A stretch of DNA of 5,221 nucleotides from an uncultured Collinsella sp. Its GTDB lineage: Bacteria > Actinomycetota > Coriobacteriia > Coriobacteriales > Coriobacteriaceae. Positions 1-4,066 of the stretch are shown here, piece after piece; position 1 is the first letter of the stretch; each line of letters opens with the position of its first letter. Both the position numbers and the translations under genes were made by a program. The notes under the pieces were generated by a model. It was not told the DNA's origin. It saw nothing but the letters and a program-made list of their open reading frames with translations, and did no database searches. Location of the stretch: positions 1 to 5,221 of the forward strand of contig CABUUE010000112.1 in NCBI GenBank assembly GCA_902494685.1, in the 5' to 3' direction.

Positions 1-1
1 C

Positions 2-256
2 GTGTTGGCGGGCGTCGTGGAGCCCGCGAGCGCCACGCCCGTCAACATCGAGGACGATGTCATGATCGGCGCCAACGCCGTGGTCCTAGAGGGCGTGCAC
101 GTAGGCAAGGGCGCTGTCGTTGCCGCCGGCGCCGTGTGCGTAGAGGACGTCCCCGCCGGCGGCGTCGTGGCCGGTGTCCCCGCCCGCGTCATCAAAATGC
201 GCGACGAGAAGACCGACAGCAAGACCGGCCTCGAAGAAGGTCTGCGCCAGCTGTAG
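2..256 (+). CDS. dapH: 2,3,4,5-tetrahydropyridine-2,6-dicarboxylate N-acetyltransferase, C-terminal part (5' end outside window)
   Basis: DapH transfers an acetyl group from acetyl-CoA to tetrahydrodipicolinate in the acetylase branch of the diaminopimelate/lysine pathway, in the cytoplasm. Only about 85 C-terminal residues are visible; family members are roughly 230-240 residues long, so about two thirds lies upstream of the window. The visible part shows left-handed beta-helix hexapeptide repeats (VNIEDDVMIGANAVVLEGV, then VHVGKGAVVAAGAV), the VAGVPARVIK turn typical of hexapeptide acyltransferases, and a tail ending in KTGLEEGLRQL. The opening LAGVVEPASATPV and this tail closely resemble Bacillus DapH as I remember it, which is why I prefer DapH to a generic serine or sugar O-acetyltransferase. 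The frame is open through base 2, so the GTG there is an internal valine, not a start. The stop is TAG at 254-256. The gene converges on ndpA and is followed by the terminator at 453-492. Confidence 0.88.
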   Translation: MLAGVVEPASATPVNIEDDVMIGANAVVLEGVHVGKGAVVAAGAVCVEDVPAGGVVAGVPARVIKMRDEKTDSKTGLEEGLRQL

Positions 257-259
257 AAG

Positions 260-285
260 TTACGCGGTTTTACCAAACCGCATAA
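260..285 (-). other. Short hairpin immediately after the dapH stop codon
   Basis: GCGGTTT (264-270) and AAACCGC (275-281) form a 7-bp stem with a 4-base loop. The arms extend outward with TTA (260-262) and TAA (283-285). The pair between them is a C-A mismatch on the + strand but a G-U wobble on the minus strand, so the minus-strand RNA would have an uninterrupted 11-bp stem. No T-tract follows in either direction, so it is not a convincing intrinsic terminator. It may be a 3'-end stability hairpin for dapH or an accessory stem of the neighbouring structured element. Confidence 0.55.
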
Positions 286-299
286 CGGCTCGACGCTGC

Positions 300-409
300 A
301 AACGCCCCTAAGCGACAATCTGACGTTCAATCGTCGGGCATGACCAGAAGGTCAATGCCCTCCTCTTTCACGTCACCTTGCTCGCCTAGGGGCGTTTTCG
401 CTGACGTGA
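300..409 (-). other. Long imperfect hairpin, candidate structured RNA with tandem G-A pairs
   Basis: Read as minus-strand RNA, bases 397 to 300 fold into one long hairpin. The basal helix is 16 bp (382-397 with 300-315) and contains one G-U wobble. A bulged G381 follows, then CAA/UUG (378-380 with 316-318), a 2x2 loop, and UGACGU/ACGUCA (370-375 with 321-326). Next come the 9-base strands GAAAGAGGA (369-361) and GACGAUUGA (335-327), which face each other as three GA/GA tandems separated by A-U, A-U and G-C pairs. The apical stem has 10 bp with one bulged U and a UUCU loop (336-360). An alternative pairing exists: TCACGTCA (368-375) also matches TGACGTGA (402-409) perfectly, in competition with the 321-326 arm. 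I see no clear promoter in front of it. The transcribed strand is inferred from the wobble and G-A pattern only. A MITE-like or REP-like DNA palindrome is the main alternative. Confidence 0.5.
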
Positions 410-452
410 GCTCAACCTGCGGCGCAATGTCAGCAACCAAGCCGAAAACAAA

Positions 453-492
453 AAAGGCCGAAGTCCCAAAGGGCTTCGGCCTTTGTTTTTTT
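453..492. terminator. Bidirectional intrinsic terminator between convergent dapH and ndpA
   Basis: A perfect 11-bp stem (453-463 with 474-484, arms AAAGGCCGAAG and CTTCGGCCTTT) encloses a 10-base segment that can add a CCC/GGG pairing around an AAA loop. On the + strand it is followed by G and seven Ts (486-492), ending dapH transcripts. On the minus strand it is followed by a T-rich run, the complement of the A-rich 445-452, about 27 bases after the ndpA stop. It therefore serves both genes. Confidence 0.93.
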
Positions 493-510
493 GCAACGTC
501 CAAGAGCAGT

Positions 511-1515
511 TTATCGATTCTCAATACTTCCGATGTTTTTGAGCTCGATGGAGATGAGGCCGTTGGGCTCGTTGACAAACTCGATGTACTCGGAGTTCGA
601 ACCCATCTCGGCCGGGAAGCTGATCTCGATGCCCGTATCGGTACGAATCTTGTGATTGCGCACGGCCGCGCGCTCGACCTGCTTGCGCTCCACGGGAACG
701 CGCTCAGGCACCTTCTCCTCGGTCAGTGCCGCGCGCACGCTCTCTTTGATGACCGGCTCGTCCTCAAAGACCTCATCGACGATATCCCAAGGCGGCAGCT
801 CCTCGTCATCCTCGACCTTCTCGGCAACGGCAGCCTTAACCTTAGCGAGCGCTACAGCCGTGTTGGCACCGTGCTCCTCGGCGACTTCCTCGACCACACG
901 CGTCACGGTGTCGATGACCTCCTTGCCCGATACGCCCGTGTCGCACTGCAGCAGGCCATCGGGGATAAGCATACGGTCCTCGCCGGCGATCTTGCGTTTC
1001 TTGTCCACATAGCCGATCTCCATGGTGCTCGCGCGCACGATGGCATAGCTCGGCACCTTTTGCGAGGGGTTCGGCAGAATGGCGTAGTGGCGCGCGATGT
1101 CGTTGCGCACCTCCCCCTCCTCGCGACCCACTTCGTGCATAAAAGCCTGCTTGGAGCCCAGCAGCATCACGGCAAACCAGCGGGCATCCTCATCGTCGTC
1201 AAAATCGGCCACGAGCACGTCGGTGGACTCGGCTTTCTCGGCTTTGGTGAGCTCGGAGGAGATAAACTCCGCAATCTGCTGCGACAGGTCCACGAACTCG
1301 CGCTCGCCAAAGAAATAGCCCTTGAGCTCACCACCAAACGCAGAGTTCTCGGCAAACGTGGCGCGTTTGTTGTCGGCCGAGGTACGCGCGCGGCGCAGAT
1401 GTGTGGTCACGAAGTTGCGCACGGTACGGCTCTCGATATCGAGCTCGCGCTGGCTCATGACGTTGACGGCAGAGTCAAAGTCCAGGATATGCAGAATCGC
1501 GTGATTGATTTTCAT
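511..1515 (-). CDS. Nucleoid-associated protein, NdpA/YejK (NA37) family
   Basis: The family (37-kDa nucleoid-associated protein; E. coli YejK is the model) binds DNA in the nucleoid. Its precise job is poorly defined, and the link here is by sequence resemblance. The protein has 334 residues, matching the usual length of about 335. The N-terminus MKINHAILHILDF is typical, followed by the conserved middle part with DDDEDARWFAVMLLGSKQAF (about residues 106-125) and SYAIVRASTMEIGY (about 156-169). A charged, Glu/Lys-rich linker spans about 205-285, and the family-typical end HKIRTDTGIEISFPAEM...IEFVNEPNGLISIELKNIG spans about 288-329. The start is the ATG at 1513-1515; the Shine-Dalgarno is weak (ACGGAA, about 8 bases upstream). 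A TATACT hexamer (minus strand, 1554-1559) could be a -10 box but lacks a good -35. Transcription may therefore come partly from the hydrolase gene 111 bp upstream. It ends at the bidirectional terminator. A long open frame on the opposite strand is a GC-bias shadow. Confidence 0.9.
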   Translation of the reverse strand: MKINHAILHILDFDSAVNVMSQRELDIESRTVRNFVTTHLRRARTSADNKRATFAENSAFGGELKGYFFGEREFVDLSQQIAEFISSELTKAEKAESTDVLVADFDDDEDARWFAVMLLGSKQAFMHEVGREEGEVRNDIARHYAILPNPSQKVPSYAIVRASTMEIGYVDKKRKIAGEDRMLIPDGLLQCDTGVSGKEVIDTVTRVVEEVAEEHGANTAVALAKVKAAVAEKVEDDEELPPWDIVDEVFEDEPVIKESVRAALTEEKVPERVPVERKQVERAAVRNHKIRTDTGIEISFPAEMGSNSEYIEFVNEPNGLISIELKNIGSIENR

Positions 1516-1590
1516 ATACGGTATTCCGTTCTAGATCGATTTCGGCACGAACCAGTATAGCGGTCGATCCCGCCCCAGGCGCATCGAAGA

Positions 1591-1623
1591 TTGGTGCATC
1601 GGGGACAGGTTGCTTTGCACCAA
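1591..1623. repeat. 33-bp palindrome-ended repeat, copy A
   Basis: The unit begins TTGGTGCA and ends TGCACCAA, an 8-bp perfect inverted repeat (1591-1598 with 1616-1623) around a 17-base centre containing GGGGACAGGTTGC. It matches copy B (2817-2849) in reverse complement at 27 of 33 positions. It lies three bases beyond the stop codon of the hydrolase gene. No T-tract follows on the minus strand, so it is not a standard terminator. It looks like a dispersed short intergenic repeat. Confidence 0.8.
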
Positions 1624-1626
1624 TGG

Positions 1627-2787
1627 TTAGCGCAGGAGCTCGGACTGCCAAGCCTCGAGCTGTTCTGCCAAGCTCTTGCCGGCAGCGGGCATGTCGATCT
1701 GGGGACGTTTGGGCAGAAGCGCACACTTAAGAATCGCAACGATAGTCTGCGAGACAAAGCGTCGCGTATCCTTGTCAAAGCCTTGCGCAGCCTGGAGCAT
1801 CACGGGCAGGCTCTCGCGCAGATTCCCAGCGATATCCGCAAACCGCTCAGCACCCGTAGCCTCAAGCACGGAGAACAACGCATCTACAAAACGCTCGCGC
1901 TCGTTAGGCGACACCGCAAGCAGCATCTCGCGAATGGAGCCATCAACGTATCGAGCACCGGCGGACAGGCGCTCACAGTACACGAAGTCGCGACCATCAA
2001 CCACCCAGCTAAAGGGATTATGCTGAAGCAGGCTGAACTCGGTGCTCTCAACGATGGCATAGTCCTCCTGTGTCTCGAACATCATGCCAAAGATCGACGA
2101 CCGAGGTAGCGTCTTGTCGATTCGACCGGATAGATCGGCGAAGGCGTTGCCGCTCAGAAACTCCTCGACGAAGCCCGGACCATCATGGGAATACGCCCGT
2201 TCGATTCGCTCACGGGCGACATCGGGGCACATCGCCGCACCGTACACCGCAAGGTTTCCACCCTTGGAATGACCTCCGCACAAAAGCGGCCCGTCAATCG
2301 CATCCGCCGCCTCGTCTACATAACGCGCCGCGGATTCCTGGGCCGGCACAGGACACCGGAACGCCATGTTAAAGTCCTCTTTCCAGCCCACAATCGTGCT
2401 GTCGGTCCCCCGGAAGGCAAGATAGCTAAACCCCGCCGGAAATCGGAACGTCATGGCCGCAAACTGCTCCGTTGTCTCGGCATCACTCACGCTACGATAG
2501 CCGCAAACACGAACGCCACGGTAGCGAGGGCTTGCTGCCACAGCCTCCAACAGGGCACGACTCCCCTCCGGATCCCACAGGTCGCCAATCATGTCTTGGT
2601 AGCACTCGGCGCGCAGCAGCTCGCGTACGTCTAGGCCCTGCCAGTTCGTCAGCTCCGCCATATCACCCGGCAAACGCAAATAGGACAACCACGCAAAGAC
2701 CAGGCTATCCACCGCGCAGAACGGCCGTTCCTCAAACGGATCAAACGCTGTCTGGGCATAGGTCAAAAAATTAGGCGAATCCGACAT
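1627..2787 (-). CDS. Mbeg1/DUF2974-like alpha/beta hydrolase (lipase-like), function unknown
   Basis: A 386-residue protein with a lipase-like serine hydrolase core and no signal peptide or obvious membrane segment, so probably cytoplasmic. Its N-terminus (FDPFEERPFCAVDSLVFAWLSYL, about residues 15-37) resembles the start of Mbeg1/DUF2974 proteins. The YLAFRGTDST strand-turn (about 122-131) is an oxyanion-type segment. GGHSKGGNLAVYGA (171-184) is a G-x-S-x-G nucleophile elbow with Ser174 as the likely catalytic serine. HDGPGF (201-206) and QHNPFSWVVDG (255-265) could supply the acid and His256. The substrate is unknown. The open frame continues upstream for 68 residues of low-complexity sequence that overlaps the ldh terminator and the end of ldh. 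I chose the ATG at 2785-2787 because family similarity begins there and GGGAGGG lies just upstream. The stop is TAA at 1627-1629. The gene is bracketed by inverted 33-bp repeats, with no neighbour that explains its role. Confidence 0.82.
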   Translation of the reverse strand: MSDSPNFLTYAQTAFDPFEERPFCAVDSLVFAWLSYLRLPGDMAELTNWQGLDVRELLRAECYQDMIGDLWDPEGSRALLEAVAASPRYRGVRVCGYRSVSDAETTEQFAAMTFRFPAGFSYLAFRGTDSTIVGWKEDFNMAFRCPVPAQESAARYVDEAADAIDGPLLCGGHSKGGNLAVYGAAMCPDVARERIERAYSHDGPGFVEEFLSGNAFADLSGRIDKTLPRSSIFGMMFETQEDYAIVESTEFSLLQHNPFSWVVDGRDFVYCERLSAGARYVDGSIREMLLAVSPNERERFVDALFSVLEATGAERFADIAGNLRESLPVMLQAAQGFDKDTRRFVSQTIVAILKCALLPKRPQIDMPAAGKSLAEQLEAWQSELLR

Positions 2788-2789
2788 GG

Positions 2790-2796
2790 CCCTCCC
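2790..2796 (-). promoter_or_regulatory. Ribosome binding site deciding the hydrolase start
   Basis: On the minus strand GGGAGGG sits immediately before CC and the ATG at 2787. The core GGAGG is only three bases from the start codon, which is short, but the purine run is strong. No comparable site precedes the more upstream in-frame methionines. This supports starting at MSDSPNFLTY. Confidence 0.6.
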
Positions 2797-2816
2797 ATCA
2801 ACTATGGTGCATTGGG

Positions 2817-2849
2817 GTGGTGCAAAGTAACCTGACCCCCTCGCACCAA
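2817..2849. repeat. 33-bp palindrome-ended repeat, copy B (inverted relative to copy A)
   Basis: In reverse complement this unit starts TTGGTGCG and ends TTTGCACCAC, agreeing with copy A at 27 of 33 positions. The internal ends TGGTGC (2818-2823) and GCACCA (2843-2848) form a 6-bp inverted repeat. An extra TGGTGCA (2805-2811) precedes it as a direct repeat of its left end (2818-2824). GGGGT (2814-2818) and ACCCC (2835-2839) give an alternative pairing. It overlaps the A-tract of the ldh terminator and lies in the 5' untranslated region of the hydrolase gene. Confidence 0.8.
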
Positions 2850-2880
2850 AAAAGCGCCCGGACCGTGTGGCCCGGACGCC
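2848..2880 (-). terminator. Intrinsic terminator of ldh
   Basis: On the minus strand the arms 2869-2879 and 2854-2864 form an 11-bp GC-rich stem (GCG-U-CCGG-G-CC with GG-U-CCGG-G-CGC) around an ACAC loop, followed by six Us (complement of 2848-2853). Two positions are G-U wobbles on the minus strand and C-A or A-C mismatches on the + strand, so the element works in the ldh direction. It starts about 35 bases after the ldh stop codon. Confidence 0.88.
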
Positions 2881-2914
2881 TTTCATTGTAGCCTGTTGCC
2901 CAAAAGAGCTTGAT

Positions 2915-3865
2915 TTAGCAGGAGAAGTCGACGCTGTCGATGATGTCCTTGAGGGCCTTTGCGGAGGCGGTGAGCTCATGCTGCTCGTCATCGTTCAGCG
3001 GCACGGGGACGCGGCAGACAACGCCATCGCGGCCGACGACGGTCGGCATGGAGATGGCCAGATCGGACAGGCCATACTCGCCCACCATGAGCGAGGAAAC
3101 GGGCAGAACGGTCTGCTCGTCACGCATAACAGCGGTGCAGATGCGCTTGACAGCCATGGCGACGCCGTAGTAGGTGGCGTGCTTCTTCTCGATGATGGTG
3201 TAGGCGGAGTTCTTGACGTCCTCGGCGATGCGCTTCTCGGCGGTCTCATGCTCCAGATGACCGTGAAGCTCGCAGAAGGTGTTCAGCGGCACGCCGGCAA
3301 CCTGAGCGCTGGACCAAGCGACAAACTCGGAGTCGCCGTGCTCACCCATGACATAGGCCTGGACATCGCGCGGGTCAACCTCGACGTGAGCACCAAGCAT
3401 CTGCTGCAGACGGCCAGTGTCGAGCACGGTGCCGGAGCCGATGACATGGCCCTCGGGCAGGCCGGACATCTTGATGGCAGCATAGGTCAGAACATCAACC
3501 GGGTTGGAGACGATTAGCAGAATGCCATCGAAGCCGGACTTCTTAATCTCGGGGATAATGGACTTAAAGATGTTTACGTTCTTGTTGACCAGGTCCAGGC
3601 GGGTCTCACCGGGCTTCTGGGCAGCGCCAGCGGTGACGACGATCATGGCGGCGTCCGCGACATCGGAATAATCGCCGGCGTAGATCTTCATCGGCTCGGC
3701 AAACGTCATGCCGTGCGCGATATCCAGGGCCTCACCCTCGGCACGGTTCTTGTCCACGTCGATGAGGACCATCTCGGAGAACAGACCACTCTGCATCAGT
3801 GCGAACGCCGAAGACGAACCGACGAAACCGCAGCCGACAATAGCGACCTTCTTCTCGTTAACCAT
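2915..3865 (-). CDS. ldh: L-lactate dehydrogenase
   Basis: Reduces pyruvate to L-lactate with NADH, regenerating NAD+ during fermentation in the cytoplasm. The protein has 316 residues, normal for bacterial L-LDH. The Rossmann motif is VAIVGCGFVGSS (7-18), with Asp36 after strand beta-2 for NAD ribose binding. AGAAQKPGETRLDL (79-92) carries Gln83 (classical Gln102, lactate over malate specificity) and Arg89 (classical Arg109). VSNPVDVLTY (119-128), Asp149 and Arg152 (classical Asp168, Arg171), the catalytic His176 in GEHGDS, and HATYYG (229-234) are all present. The classical fructose-1,6-bisphosphate ligands Arg173 and His188 correspond to Gln154 and Gln169 here, so the enzyme may not be FBP-activated. 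I chose the ATG at 3863-3865 over an in-frame upstream ATG at 3943 because a good ribosome binding site precedes it and homology starts there. L-2-hydroxyisocaproate dehydrogenase is the main alternative; Gln83 favours lactate. Confidence 0.95.
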   Translation of the reverse strand: MVNEKKVAIVGCGFVGSSSAFALMQSGLFSEMVLIDVDKNRAEGEALDIAHGMTFAEPMKIYAGDYSDVADAAMIVVTAGAAQKPGETRLDLVNKNVNIFKSIIPEIKKSGFDGILLIVSNPVDVLTYAAIKMSGLPEGHVIGSGTVLDTGRLQQMLGAHVEVDPRDVQAYVMGEHGDSEFVAWSSAQVAGVPLNTFCELHGHLEHETAEKRIAEDVKNSAYTIIEKKHATYYGVAMAVKRICTAVMRDEQTVLPVSSLMVGEYGLSDLAISMPTVVGRDGVVCRVPVPLNDDEQHELTASAKALKDIIDSVDFSC

Positions 3866-3871
3866 TAGAAA

Positions 3872-3876
3872 CTCCC
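3872..3876 (-). promoter_or_regulatory. Ribosome binding site of ldh
   Basis: GGGAG on the minus strand, inside GATGGGAG, is separated by six bases (TTTCTA) from the ATG at 3865. It supports the 316-residue form over the 342-residue frame that would begin at 3943 and run through the leader hairpin. Confidence 0.8.
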
Positions 3877-3891
3877 ATCTCTCTCCACAAA

Positions 3892-3922
3892 CAAGCCGCC
3901 CGGGAACGACCCGAGCGGCTTG
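3892..3922 (-). promoter_or_regulatory. Strong hairpin in the ldh leader, attenuator- or terminator-like
   Basis: On the minus strand CAAGCCGCTCGGG (3922-3910) pairs with CCCGGGCGGCTTG (3904-3892), a 13-bp stem with one U-G wobble and a UCGUU loop. It is followed by a short U-rich run (UUGUUUGU, including the last stem bases). It ends only about 26 bases before the ldh start codon, so the ldh promoter must lie upstream of it and ldh transcripts contain it. It may terminate read-through from the aminotransferase gene, attenuate ldh, or protect the 5' end of its mRNA. Confidence 0.7.
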
Positions 3923-3954
3923 CCGTAATCCCAATACATCCAATCGGGACTTTG

Positions 3955-3960
3955 ATTATG
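3955..3960 (-). promoter_or_regulatory. Possible ldh -10 box
   Basis: CATAAT on the minus strand matches five of six bases of TATAAT and would give a leader of about 80 bases containing the hairpin at 3892-3922. The -35 position 17 bases upstream (CGATTT) is a poor match, so the assignment is tentative. I found no Rex-type TTGTGA/TCACAA palindrome in the 3866-4066 intergenic region. Confidence 0.3.
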
Positions 3961-4066
3961 CCCCTATTCGCAGCCAAAAATCGACCGTTTACCGAAATTG
4001 TTTGCAGGATTCGTAAAATAACTGTACGAAATCGGTTTCGAGCTATTGACGAGCCGAAATACCTTT

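Noticed and set aside
300..397. Integron attC-like site
   Set aside because: The ends AAACGCCCC and GGGGCGTTT recall attC core sites, but the required GTTRRRY / RYYYAAC boxes are missing and there is no integrase or cassette.
327..578. An 83-codon minus-strand frame ending in DVKEEGIDLLVMPDD, which looks protein-like
   Set aside because: It begins inside ndpA in another frame, crosses the intrinsic terminator, and its protein-like end coincides with the structured element. A decayed gene fragment is possible, but nothing supports translation.
340..1560. A 406-codon open frame on the + strand over ndpA
   Set aside because: It is antisense to a clear NdpA-family gene, has His/Leu/Arg-rich shadow composition, runs through the terminator, and has no ribosome binding site or recognisable domain.
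2788..2991. 68 extra in-frame N-terminal residues of the hydrolase
   Set aside because: The extension overlaps the end of ldh, its terminator and repeat B. It is low-complexity Ser/Pro/Arg sequence, and the ribosome binding site and homology both favour the ATG at 2787.
2867..3517. A 216-codon + strand frame opposite ldh
   Set aside because: It is antisense to a fully conserved L-lactate dehydrogenase and has no independent coding signal.
3866..4066. Rex redox-repressor operator upstream of ldh
   Set aside because: Rex sites would show TTGTGA-N-TCACAA. No such palindrome is present on either strand of this interval.
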